NCBI GenBank assembly: GCA_051294375.1
Contig: CM119270.1
Location: 17,953,710 to 18,017,709 of the forward strand
DNA length: 64,000 bases
DNA from: Paraspadella gotoi
Lineage: Eukaryota > Chaetognatha
Reading direction: 5' to 3'
The notes beneath the pieces were generated by a model, which was not told the origin of the DNA, did not search any database, and saw only the letters and a list, made by a program, of their open reading frames with translations. Below, in pieces: positions 35,486-47,815 of this stretch. How positions within the stretch are numbered: the first letter of the stretch is position 1; the number at the start of each line of letters is the position of its first letter. Made by a program: the position numbers and the translations under genes.

Positions 35486-38400
35486 ACGCAACTTTTATTT
35501 TAAGCATAATTAAGCTCTTATTTAATCCATTATAGTGCTATTCTTTATGTTTTTGGGGCAAGTCGCGGAGAGTTCTGGCAACTGTAGGACAGCGACTACT
35601 ACTGCACATTGTGTGAAGAGCAAGTACAAATACTAGTGTATGAGGATAACATACTGTGATTATTTTCTTTCTCACAACTGATTAGGTGCCGCGACATAAC
35701 TGGAAATCCAAGAAAGCAGGTCATGACCGAATTCTCTCTTTTTTTATTATATTATTCTTCTGACAGAAATGTCAAGAATTTTGTTTCATTGGATTTTTTG
35801 GTTTTTCGGAAAAAAAAAAACTGAGGAAAACATATTTTATCGGGTTTAAAACTTTTACGCCTAACTACAATATTGACACAGATTACTAAAAAAATCTAAC
35901 AAATAATTAGAAAAAAAAAGAGAACATTAATTTAGTTTTGCAAAAAATCTGACATGGAAGCGACTAGTAAAGTTGCACTGGTTGCAGCGATCGCTCCAAA
36001 AGACAATGTCAAATTATTTGAACAATATCTTGAGCATTTTTTTTTCCTTTTTGGACGAAAAAAAAAACTAAAGAAAACTTAAAGTACGAATGAGAGAGAG
36101 AGAGAGAGTCAGTGTCAGAGGGAGACAAAAAAAATAGTAAATTCGTGAAAAAAAAAAGAAAAAAGAAGGAAACAAGATATTCCAGCTTTGAAAAAACCAA
36201 TCAGGGCGACGACACTCGTACATTTAGTTTTTTTGTTTGTTTTTTTTTGGATGGGATATTTTTTGTTTTCTTTTTATTTTTGCTCTTTTTTTATTAGTCT
36301 TATCTTTACAACGTTCGTATTTTTTTTTTAAACATCAACGCGTTAGATTATTTAAGAGAAAACAATTTTCTTCATTGTTTCAGGGATTGTGTGGTTTAGT
36401 TTTTTTTTTTTAAAGATACAATGATGAAAGTCAACACGTTGCTGTAACATATCTTGGACGTAAAACAAAATTAACACAGATGATTTTTCCCTCTACGGGT
36501 GTGAATAAGTCGCATGAGACTTTGGGAGACAACAGCTTACAACAAGCGCTTCCAAATTATTAGTAAAAAACTATGGTCCCCGTCTTTTTTTTCAATTTTT
36601 TTTGAATCGATGGTGGAAACTAAAGATTAGATTTGAAGTCAACTGAAGAAATTATACGACTTATGAAAAGCTGTTTTTTTCGTTTTGGCCACTGAATGTT
36701 TCTGTACGTGATAAAGAAAAACTCGGTTTTGTTATTTGAAGATACAAAAAAAAAGGGGGGTAAATAAAGACATTAGTTAAAAGTTACTTCTGAAAAGAGA
36801 ACATACATCTGAACAAAAAAAATGTACATATATGTTTTTCGGGATCCATCGTTAAATCTTGTATCTGTTTTCAAATAACCGAAGATGGGTTAATGCACTT
36901 TTATCGGATATCCAGCGATATGCAGGTCACGTTTTGTTTTTTTTTTTTTTAGTCGTTCGTCTCCACCTCTTGAAACCAGAAAAATTCCTACATCTACAAA
37001 CTCTAACAGGTGATATATAAATAACTCATCTAAATTAAAAAAATACTACTGTGCAAGAGTAGGCAAATCAAAGCAGCTCCTTCGACTCACTGTGAGAAAC
37101 AAGCTGCAGGTCGCACAATTTCATTTATACATTATTAATTTACTTGACGTAACAATTTCAAGACCATATGTTGGTATTGGAGAGAAATGGAGAACTGAAA
37201 CGAATTAGTAAAACACCGAAAAAATTCTAAGGACAATTGATACTGCCGTCCGGCACGAATTATATCTCTAATGGCATTTTTTTTTTTTAAATAAAAATGA
37301 TTCATGGAAATGCGTGTAAGGAACATAAAATGCAGTTAAAGGTGTTATCAAATGCTATTCTCAATGGCTTGAAAGGCTAACGTGTGATAGGTGACCGGTT
37401 CTTGTCGTGAAGAAACATCCGGCTCCGAAAAACCCCGGAGAAGGGCGCGACGAAGCGAATAAATAGCAAACAAAAAAAAAATTTAAAAGGAAAACAAATG
37501 AACATTCGGAGTCGGAGTCCGAGCTCGTTCGAGAAATCGAAGTCACGAACTCCGATTCAAAAAAAACGACGACCGCTGAAAAAAGTCGTTTCCTTATCAC
37601 AATTACAATCGCGATCATCTTTTCACAAGACTCTAATGAATGTTGTGAACTTAGTTAAAAATAACTATGACGGAGACTACTTTGTTTTTTTTTGTTTTTT
37701 TGTTTTTTTTTCCTTAGATTCTTAATTCGGGAGGGAGAGAATGTTTAAAGGATTAAAAGGAAAACATTCTCGGTTTCAGATTTTGGTTTTTTTTTTCCTA
37801 ATGATATCTACTTTTGTTTGTTTTTGTTTTTTTACTGTTAAGATGAATTCCGTGACAACGATATCTACAAATGAAAAGAGTCATCTACTTGTTTCGTTTT
37901 AAAAGCAGGAAAAGGCAAGTGATTCGGTTGGATATTTTTTTGCGATCGACAAAACTCCGTGTGTCGATTGTTTTTTTGTTTTTGTTTTTTTTCTTTTCAC
38001 CGCTTCACGTTAAATATATGGCCAATATATTAAGTTTTCCTAAACTACTTTACTAACTTCGTAGCCAAAAGTTAGGATTAGCTTCAATGATAGTTTTTCT
38101 TAACGCTTTCCCACTTTAGGATAATGATTAAAATTCACTCACCATATTTAAAAACTAATCCTTTCCATCAGCCAAGTTACGAAGAAAGTTCCGTAAAAAA
38201 TACAATTAAAAGAACTTATCGTTTTAAGTTGATGAGAATACTTATGAGTTCAATGTAATATAACAAAGTGAATCGTAACTAAATTGACTGCAGATAATTC
38301 GTACTTATATCTAACTACAGACATCGCTGAAAAACTTTTAAAAAAACATTTTTTTTGCCTTAAATTAATTTAAAATTTATTTTTAGTATGTTTTTTTTTC

Positions 38401-39124
38401 AGGGTGTCCGAGAGAAAAAAAAGAACAGCTGTAATCGCCGCAAGTAAAACACTCTTGCTTTCGATTACGATTTAACAATATCTTTAACAATGTACTTAAA
38501 AATAAGCTTAACAATAGTATAATTCAGTATGCGGGAATGAATTAGTCCTTATGAAGAATGATTTATCTAACTTGGGGATTGGAAATATGTTTCATCTATA
38601 ATGGCAACTGATTGTATTTTTCAAAAAAAAAAAGTATTGCTTCATTATGCAAAGAACAAGTTTTTTTTTTCCTCTTTTTTACTTAAAATGTGGCTAATAA
38701 TTAAACGATAGGTACTAAGGCGCAACAAGAAATAATTAGTGACACCGGCTACGCTGATTTACATTAAACTTTGTATCCTGCACAATGAGCTCAACACATA
38801 TTTTTTTTTGGTCGGTTTTAAATCAAACGGTTATAATGGCATACTTGGTGGATGATGATTTTTGTTGTTGTTGTTTTGTTGTGATGTTGGTAGCTCTTGT
38901 TGTTCTTTTTATATCCGTCTTTGTAGTTCAATCACGGTCTCTCCGAGAAAAGCATTGGAAAAGATTTTAAAAATACTCACTCCTCCTATTGCTGTTGTTG
39001 TTGTATCCTCCGCGGCGTTTCGGACTCGAGAAAAAATTTTAAAAAAACGTCCGCGAGGAGAGATGTAACATTTTTTTTTTTGTCTAACAAGAAAGGATAT
39101 TTATAATTATTAATAACTATTCAC

Positions 39125-39210
39125 GTTCCATTTTGGGAAGATGGAGAAATTTTTTTGGTCAGCCTCTGCTTTTTGATCTGCGTCCAAACACTTCTTCAGT
39201 GAGGTCAACC
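39125..39210 (-). CDS. Ectodomain-start exon (copy 3)
   Basis: Copy of the exon at 52533-52619 with the same two small deletions as the inverted copy. It encodes LTEEVF, then frameshifts into AEADQKNFSIFPKW. Confidence 0.45.
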
Positions 39211-39323
39211 CTTTGTTGGGAGAGAGGGGGAATGGAGAAAGATTTTCATTATACATTTTTTTATAGTTACGAATAATGCGAATATATTTAAAACAAAAAA
39301 CGTGCATTGTACCCTTGTCTTAC

Positions 39324-39390
39324 CTCTCAAGCCATTGCGACTTATCATTAATCTGTAATCTGTAGTAAGGTTTTGTGGAATTGTTTTTCA
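39324..39390 (-). CDS. Extracellular stalk exon (copy 3)
   Basis: Copy of the exon at 52354-52419 with one extra A near the start. Both splice sites are intact (TTTTCAG, GAGAG/GTAAGA). Confidence 0.55.
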
Positions 39391-40192
39391 CTGAAAAGAA
39401 GAGAAAAAGAGAAAAAGAAAAAAAATATTTTAAATTGGTGACTCGTTTCAACCTTGAGTTTTAGCGTTTATTTTCCTTAATCTGAGATTTATATGTGAAA
39501 TACTTACTAGAAAATAACAATTATAAACAAAAAATTGATTTGTTTTCTGACTTGACTTGACCTACACTGCAATCTTCATGCAATGAATAAAAGGTAAGGT
39601 CGACCATGCAACATTACCACAATTTTACTTACCTAGGGATCTTGGGGTACCTATAAAAGACGATGTGGTTAAGGAAAGGAAAATGAAAGTAGAAGAATAT
39701 TGAGTGAGTTTAATGAGCTAAACTACCTGTTATTTAACTTTCAACAAAAAGTATATCGTCAGATTGAAAAACAAAATCTCGTGTGTTTAGTTAAACGTAG
39801 AATTTTTAAAACTTTTGCCACAAAAATAAACAAAGATAAACACTGCCAATGTCCTTGGCATTTTGATTTTAAAATATAATTATGTTCATAACAATCGTTT
39901 TTTTTAAATATTTATTCCTTATCATTAATTAGCTACAAAATAAAGTCATTAGCAATGCATCACTTTCATGATTCATTGACTTCCGATTCGATCTCTTGAA
40001 CGTCTAGAATTAGTCGTGAAATACTAACGCAACGTCTAAATGATTCTTGTGAAAGAAACACTATGCTAACAGTTAACAAATCTATAATCAATTTGCCATT
40101 GAAAACTTATATGTTTAGATCATCAAATAAAGAGACACTACAATAAATACATTAAATGTATTGAAACGTCTCTCTCTTCTCTCTCTCCCCAC

Positions 40193-40315
40193 CTTGGGTC
40201 TTCTTTGAGTGTTCCCGGCGTGAGAAAGACAAGGTAGATGAGGAGGATCACGATGCCGACAAGTCCGACCAAGAAGAGGAAAATGAGGAGTTCTTTGCGG
40301 TCGAATCAGGCACCA
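40193..40315 (-). CDS. Transmembrane-helix exon (copy 3)
   Basis: Copy of the helix exon with intact acceptor and the CCAAG/GTGGGG donor region. Its 5' and 3' ends match the inverted copy at 51425-51546. Confidence 0.55.
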
Positions 40316-40836
40316 CTGTGGTTAAGGGGAGAGGTGGTTTAGGGTGGGGTGGTTATGGGGTAAATTAAAAAAAGTTAGTGGGGAAAAAGAGATGGTAGTT
40401 CACCCAAGCAATCGCATTCGTCTCTTTGATTCGTTAAAATATTTTTGGACACAAAGTTTTATATTTTTTTCAGTTTTGACAATTTGATAACTCGTAGTTC
40501 TTCAAATTTCTAAATGTAGTTACCATAAATTTAAATTCTTATGATTAATTCTTGTGTTTAATTTCAACCTACATTATCTGATTAAATTATTAGTTTTCTG
40601 AGGTGACAAATAACATCCAAGTATTGCACTTTATGCATAGTATATCCTGCAAAGAAATTGAGTCTCATAAAATGAGCTGATGATCTTAGAAACTAACAAC
40701 TAAAAATTTATATCTTACTTTACCCTACTCCCATCCGAGTCTACCACGCACCCGTTCTCCACCTAAACACCCAATCCACCATACTACTCCCTCCCAAAAC
40801 CTTAAATTCACAAGCCAACCCTAAAACAGACCCTTA

Positions 40837-41110
40837 CTGGGAAAGGCGGCTTCCCGACACGTCCCAGTATTTGTGATCCTCCTTCTCGTCCTCCACCACC
40901 AAACTCGTAGTGACTTCTTTGTGGGACTTTTGGGAGGTGGTTGGGGGTGGTGAGGTGGTTGCTGACGATGCTGAACCGGGGGTGGTGACCAGAAGGCGCC
41001 CTGTCCATAAGGGTGCCCCCACCAGGGGTCTCCAGGCCCCTCCGGCTCTATGCCCTCCTCGTCGTAAGGGTGACCCCGATGGGGCGATTGGCCCGACTCG
41101 GGGGAGGAAC
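40837..41110 (-). CDS. Juxtamembrane cytoplasmic exon (copy 3)
   Basis: Noisy copy of the exon at 50641-50909. One frame reads VTTPGSASSATTS, KSHKEVTTSLVVEDE and DHKYWDVSGSRLSQ to the exon end. This supports the acidic end of the exon and the final Gln, independently of copies 1 and 2. Confidence 0.5.
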
Positions 41111-43929
41111 CTAGCGGGGGAGGGTAAGATGGGGGGAGATGTGGGGGAAGGAGGGAGAGAAATGGAGGGCGGTTTGGGTAGTTTGGGGGGATTTAAGATG
41201 GAAGAAAGATTGAGGCGCAACGGTGGAGTGGAAGTTTGAAAATGGGATAAAGATGGAAAGTCAAAGATAGAATGTGTCAAAGAATGTGTGAAAATAAAGA
41301 GAAAAATAAATATCAGAGAAAAAAAAATTTAAAAAAACATGAGGAAAGTGAAGTAGATAAAGGAAAAGAAGGGAAAAAAGAGGAAAAGAGTCGGATGGCG
41401 TTGGCGTCGATGCAAAAAATAAAGATGGTGGATGACAGAGAATGAAGCCGGGTGAGGAAAGTAGTGTAGATCGATGAGGGTAAGGGAAGGGAGAAGGGGG
41501 AAAAAAAGAAAAAACGCTTGAGTTTCCTTTTTTTTATGTTTAAAGATTAGGGATCTTTGTATTGAAATCGGGAAATGAAAGCAATATAAAAAAGAAAAAG
41601 AGTTAAATTGTCCCGGCATTATCGCGAGATTAAAAATGAGATAATCGAAATATAGTAGTAAACGACATAATCGTAATTAATAATTATATAAAGAAGTTTA
41701 AAGAGGAAGAAATGTCAAAAAAATTATTCATATTAATTGTGTGTGAAGGGAAGTTATTGAAGCAGAAAAAAATCAAAAAGATTGGTTGTAAGTATTGGTC
41801 ATAGTAGTAGTTATGTTGTTGTTTTGTTGTTGCTTTGGTTTTTGTATTAATAGTTATTATTGTTTCCTATATTTAAGAAATACTTTTCTGCATTTTAAAA
41901 AAATATTTAATAAAATGAATATATAAACAAATGTAAATAAATAATAAACAAAAAGTCACAAATGTTTAAAATGCAGAGCTAAATAAAAGATAAATCATTT
42001 CTTGCCTAGGAAATTACAGAATGATGTCACTTTTATACTGAATCAGTATTGCAAAGAATGCCAAGTTTGTCTACACTGTTCATACTGCCTAGGACACAAA
42101 TATTAAAAAAATATTACTTAAACGAGAATGTATATCTTTTTTGACGAATAACAATAGCAAAACGAAGAAAACTTTAGTTACTTAACTATTATATCACTTT
42201 GTATTGATTAGAATTAAATCCAAAGACCTTTCTCGTCCCCTTAAGACTTTTCTCCCCCCATGTAGTTGGGTGTCCCCACGTAATTGGCATGCCATCATTC
42301 TCGTTGCGTTGATATTATTTAAAGAGTATTATTTTCGTGTAAGTGTAGAAATAAAAAAGTGTTAAGAGTTGTTTCGTATTCGGAAGTAGGAGAAAAATAT
42401 AAATGTAATTTTTTTATTTTATTTTGTACGGAATTCGTTTTCAGGCCTTTTTTTTATAAAAAATACTAACAGCTCGTTCCGCTGGTGTCGTGCTTTTTCT
42501 GCAGAAAAGCAAAACAAATAAAAACAAAATTAAAAATAAAACAAACTTTCAAAAAGTTTGTCTTTCTTTATCCACTTTTTGTTTTGGATTTTATCACCAT
42601 ATGTCCATTTCTGAGAAGATTTTTTGGGGTTCACGAGGTTCTCGACTGCGGAAATATTTATGTAACTGATTGCAAAGCGTATCTTGCAAAAAGCGCTGAA
42701 CTCGATATTGCTTAAAAAATAATGCTTAATGCTTATGAAATGAATAATGAATAAGGCTTAGAAAGAAAGTTAGCAGTATTTCGCATGATGACCCTTTATA
42801 AACGCAGCTAGAATCATTTTTATGCTCTTTTATTAATGTATTTTAAATGTTATTGAGAAATAATCTTTTTCTTTACACATTCAACAGAATTAATATTTTT
42901 TTTACATTTGTCGCCAAACCTTCAACAAAACTATTTTGGACGGTTTGTCGGTGTGACTTTTTATTTTTAACGGCAGGCGAATAAAGGCCACCCTGTATAC
43001 CATGCAGTAGCTTTTTTTATTAATAGTGACACAGAAATGCACATATGGTTCGATAATCTATTATAAGAAACAAAATTTTTCCTTGTGCAAAAAAAAAAGA
43101 AAAAAAAAAGGGACGGAAGCAAATCGGCAAAAAATTAATTTTATTACAGATTTCATTATTTAAAAATCCAAGCACTGACTAAAAATGTTCTCAAAACGTT
43201 AGCTATACAAAATAATACTTTTCTACACTTTTGCTAATTAGGCTCTTTTTAAAAGCATAAATGATTTACACAATCGCGTTATTTTGAAAAGCAAAAAAAA
43301 AAAAACAGAATCGCGCTTTAGTCGCAGTTAAACTAATAAAAAGCTTTTGTACAAGCTGACAATCTTTTTAAACGTTAATGTCTGTGTTAACTGTTGGAAT
43401 CGCAGCTACAATGTAAAAATTGTCCGCCCAAAATATTTTATGATCCTGAAAAAACCAGATCTTTTTTTATTTTTCTTCAAAAAAAAAAAAAGAATAAAAA
43501 ACCTACTTTATTTCTGCACTTTTTTCCCCCTCCCCTTTTTTGTTTCAAAGCCTCAATAAATCACTCTCTTTCTCTCTTTCTCCTTCTCTCTCTCTCTCTC
43601 TTTCTCTTTCTCTTCTCTCTCTCTCTATCTCTCCTTTTCCTTTTTTCGCCTCCCTTTCTTCTAACGTATATCTTTGACCTCGGCATGATTAAGTAAGAAG
43701 CGATGTTTATCTCGCTCGGTTGCCAAACCTCCTTTTTTTTCATGGTTTCCAAGCGCCTAATATAATCTCCCAAACAGTTCCTATCTTTTTCAGGGAGTTT
43801 ATACTTTCTCTCCTTCGCCCAAAGACGTGAAAACTTATTTGGAGCCGATATTTTAGACTGTACTTGTACAAAGCATAACTCTGATTATTTTTACATTTAT
43901 TCTTCATTTATTTATTCATTCATTTCATC

Positions 43930-44150
43930 ATTCATTTATTTATTTATTTATTTATTTATTATTATTATTTATTATTATTTATTATTTATTTATTTTATTT
44001 ATTTATTTATTTATTTATTTATTTTATTTATTTATTTATTTATTTATTTTTTTATTTATTTTTTTATTATTTTATTTATTATTTATTTATTATTTATTTA
44101 TTTTTATTTATTTATTTATTTATATTTATTTATTTATTTATTTCTCAATT
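43930..44150. repeat. (ATTT)n array, copy 3
   Basis: Counterpart of the array at 5297-5525. Confidence 0.95.
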
Positions 44151-45260
44151 ATTTATAAATGCTAATTTTCATTAATTCATCCATTTTCTCTTCATTCATT
44201 TCATGATTCATTGATTCATTATTCAATCGATTCATTCATTAATCCATTTGTTAATTAGCTAATTTTTTATCAAACCGATTCTCTGAACTCGAACGACAAA
44301 TATTTTTTCCGACTTGAGAATTTTTCGAACTCCAACGATGGGCGTGTCTTGGCGTGACTTGGCGTGACTTGGCGTGAACTTGGCGCCATAAATTGGCGTT
44401 GGTCATTGCTTCGCGCCGACGAGAATCGTTTGCGAATAAAATATTTATTGCTTGCAGCCAATGGATGATAAAATGAATACCATTTCAATGTCAAAAAACT
44501 AATACTCGAGCTGCATCTTTTAAGAGAAAAAAAAATAATTCGATTGAGTAATAAGTACAGGTAAGCTTTAGTAAAAAAACTGGGTTTATTCTATGACCGA
44601 AAAACTGAGAATATTAAAAAAAACAACAACGTAAAATTAGTATTTAAAAAAAATACTTCTAGTATTTTAAGGAACGTTAATTAAAAATTTAGTCTCATGT
44701 CTATTTAGTAATAATGAAAAGATAATTTTAATTTTGTTTTACTTTATAAATACAACAAATGTTTCTTCTTAAAAAGCCCAACCCCCTTACCTCCCCCCTC
44801 GACCCCAACCGTCACCCCCCAATCCGAAAAAAAAATCGCCAGGAAGAAAAACCCTGACTTTTCTTTTTGAATAAAAACCGTAATTAAAAGAGAAGAAAAA
44901 AATTCTCTTCCGCTGAAACCTTTTTTTTTATTATTTGGCAAAAAAAAAACTTTTAAAACGCTCTAACTAACGATTTCAAAGGTTTCCTCCATTTTTTTTT
45001 TATAGTAAGTTTTTACTGGGATGAGAATGAGACAGCGAGATACTACGTACAGATTTTTTTTATAAGTTATGTATGAAATTGATGATACAACCAATATAAA
45101 ATTATCCATTCATTTTAATAAATAACGCTATCTTGCCCCGACTTGGACAGGCTTTGTGCTTTAAAAAAAAAAAAAACAAACAAAACCCAAAAAATTGAGC
45201 CTTATTTTCCTAGAAACGCCCCATTTGATCCTAAATTAATTTTTTTTTAGTTAATTGTAA

Positions 45261-45360
45261 AGTTAGGTTTAAGGTTTTATTAGGTTTAGGTTTTAGGTTT
45301 AGGATTAGGTTAAAGAGTTTGGATTAAAAATTTAGGGAAAAAGGTTTAGGGTTTAGGTTA
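45261..45360. repeat. Telomere-like TTAGG/TTTAGG tract, copy 3
   Basis: Counterpart of 6601-6706 in block A copy 3, with slightly more regular TTTAGG spacing. Confidence 0.6.
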
Positions 45361-45585
45361 AGAAATTTAAAACAATAACTATATAAAGTTAAATATCAAG
45401 ATTCAAATTAAATCCGGGATAAAGGAACAAAAATAGGGCGCTCTGGGAAAAATAGAGCCATAGCTCTTTACATTTCGCCTCCCCAACCCATTCGTCTACT
45501 CTACTCGACTTATCTCCTCATCCCTCATCCCTCTTCTCTCTCTCTCTCTCTCTCTCGTCTCTCTCTTCCTCCCCCCTTCACCCAC

Positions 45586-45880
45586 CTGAGAATGTTGTCG
45601 TGGTCCAACATGTTATCATCTTGGGTCGACTCTGATCCATGATTCCCGATCGTCGCCGCGTGTCTCGATCCCTCCTCTCTCAGTTCCCGCACTGAGCTCG
45701 AGATGCCGTGCAAATCCATCGGCGACATCCCGAACGCCTGCGTCGGCGTCGGCGGCGGGATCGGCGGCGGCGTCGGAGCGGCGTTCGACGACGGGCGAGG
45801 CGGCGGAGGCGGCGGCGGCGATCGCGTCGGCGGGAGGGAGGATCGTCGAAGGCGGGCGGCGGATGGGGTGGGTGGGGTGG
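45586..45880 (-). CDS. Low-complexity exon, 3' part (copy 3, cut at fold)
   Basis: 3' portion of the large exon in the third copy, with donor TTCTCAG/GTGGG, truncated where the sequence folds back. The recognisable end reads MSPMDLH, then STQ and DNM in the noisy frames. Confidence 0.45.
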
Positions 45881-45882
45881 GT

Positions 45883-46067
45883 GGCCGCCGCCGATCCCGC
45901 CGCCGACGCCGACGCAGCGTTCGGGATGTCGCCGATGGATTTGCACGGCATCTCGAGCTCAGTGCGGGAACTGAGAGAGGAGGGATCGAGACACGCGGCG
46001 ACGATCGGGAATCATGGATCAGAGTCGACCCAAGATGATAACATGTTGGACCACGACAACATCTCAG
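45883..46067 (+). CDS. Low-complexity exon, 3' part (inverted copy)
   Basis: 3' end of the large exon in the most readable copy. The frame reads ADPAADADAAFGMSPMDLHG, then ISSSVRELREEGS, RHAATIGNHGSES and TQDDNMLDHDNIS, ending in phase 1 at CTCAG/GTGGGT. Joined to the exon at 50641 it restores a Gly codon and continues open. The acidic, Ser-rich character fits a disordered cytoplasmic region. Confidence 0.55.
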
Positions 46068-46081
46068 GTGGGTGAAGGGGG

Positions 46082-46112
<31 letters not shown>

Positions 46113-46277
46113 ATGAGGGATGAGGAGATAAGTCGAGTAGAGTAGACGAATGGGTTGGGGAGGCGAAATGTAAAGAGTATGGCTCTATTTTCCCAGAGCG
46201 CCCTATTTTTGTTCCTTTATCCCGGGATTTAATTTGAATCTTGATATTTAACTTATATAGTTATTTTTAAATTTTTA

Positions 46278-46380
46278 ACCTAAACCCTAAACCTTTTTCC
46301 CTAATTTTTAACCCAAACTCTTTAACCTAATCCTAAACCTAAACCTAAACCTAATCCTAAACCTAAACCTAAACATTAAC
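46278..46380. repeat. Telomere-like CCTAAA tract, inverted copy
   Basis: The most regular copy: consecutive CCTAAA units with CCTAAT variants. Confidence 0.6.
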
Positions 46381-47462
46381 CATTTACTTAATTTTAAACT
46401 AAAAAAAATTAATTTAGGATCAAATGGGACGTTCTAGGAAAATAAGGCCAAGAGTTTTTTGGGTTTTTGTTGTTTTTTTTTTTTTAAACACCAAGCCTGT
46501 CCAAAGTCCGGGGCAAGATAGCTTATTATTAAATGAATGGATAATTTTTATATTGGTTGTATCAATTTCATAACATTTTCTAATTTAAAAAAAAGTCTGT
46601 ACGGAGTCAGACTCAATCTTCCTTTCTCATTCTCCAGTAAAAACTACTATAAAAAAAAAATGGAGAAACCTTTGAAATCGTTAGTTAGAGCGTTTATAAG
46701 TTTTTTTTTTGCCAAATAATAAAAAAAAAAGGTTTCAAGGGGCGGAGAGAGAATTTTTTTTTCTTCTCTTTTAATTTTACGGTTTTTATTCAAAAAGAAA
46801 AGTCAGGGTTTTTCTTCCTGGCGATATTTTTTTTTCGGATTGGGGGGGTGACGGTTGGGGTCGAGAGGGGGGGAAGGGTAAAGGGGGTGGTTTTTTATCG
46901 CTTTTTTAAGAAGGAAACATTGTTGTATTTTATAAAGTAAAACAAAATTAAAATTATCTTTTCATTATTACTAAATAGACATGAAGACTAAATTTTTAAT
47001 TAACGTTCCTTAAAATACTAGAAGTATTTTTTTTTAATACTATTTTACGTTGTTGTTTTTTTTAATATGTCTCAGTTTTTCGGTCAATAGAATAAACCCA
47101 GTTTTTTACTAAAGCTTACTGTACTTATTACTCAATCGAATTATTTTTTTTTCTCTTAAAAGATGCAGCTCGAGTATTAGTTTTTTGACATTGAAATCGG
47201 ATCAATTTTATCATCCATTGGCTGCAAGCAATAAATATTTTATTCGCAAACGATTCTCGTCGGCGCGAAGCAATGACCAACGCCAATTTATGGCGCCAAG
47301 TCACGCCAAGTCACGCCAAGTCACACCAAGACACGCCCAATCGTTGGAGTTCGAAAAATTCTCAAGTCGGAAAAATATTTGCGTCAGTCAGAGAATCGGT
47401 TGATAAAAATTAGCTAATTAACAAATGATTAATGAATGAATCGATGAATAAATGAATCAATG

Positions 47463-47472
47463 NNNNNNNNNN
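47463..47472. other. Assembly gap (10 N)
   Basis: 10 Ns in ATTC-rich sequence beside the inverted ATTT array. By comparison with 44150-44230 it replaces a few bases of simple sequence. Confidence 0.95.
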
Positions 47473-47516
47473 AATGAAGAGAAAATGGATGAATTAATGA
47501 AAATTAGCATTTAATA

Positions 47517-47692
47517 AATAATTGAGAAATTAATAAATATAAATTAAATTAAATAAATAAATAAATAAATAAATAAATTAAATAAATAAATAAATAAATA
47601 AATAATAAATAAATAAATATAAATAAATAAAATAAATAAATAAAATATAAATAAAAATAAATAAATAAATAAATAAATAAAATAATATATAA

Positions 47693-47727
<35 letters not shown>

Positions 47728-47815
47728 ATTAAAATAAATAAATGAAATAAAATAAATAAATAAATAAAATAAATAAATAAACAATAAATGAATGAATGAA
47801 TAAATAAATGAAGAA
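47517..47815. repeat. (AAAT)n array, inverted copy
   Basis: Inverted counterpart of the ATTT arrays. It is longer than the other three, about 300 against about 225 bases. Confidence 0.95.

Larger units (their letters stand above)
31149..38735. repeat. Block B, copy 2
   Basis: Direct duplicate of block B. It begins immediately after a 25-N gap with the same bases that follow the other 25-N gap at 14010. It is identical to copy 1 up to 35569 and noisy from 35570 to its junction with block A copy 3. It contains no recognised gene. Confidence 0.85.
38736..45880. repeat. Block A, copy 3 (noisy, truncated)
   Basis: Third direct copy of block A, following block B copy 2 in the same order as copy 2 does. 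It stops inside the large GC-rich exon at about 45880, where the sequence folds back on itself around position 45827. It shares private indels with the inverted copy at 45883-52990 that copies 1 and 2 lack. One example is a missing base in the exon at 39203 compared with 473 and 22251. Confidence 0.85.
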
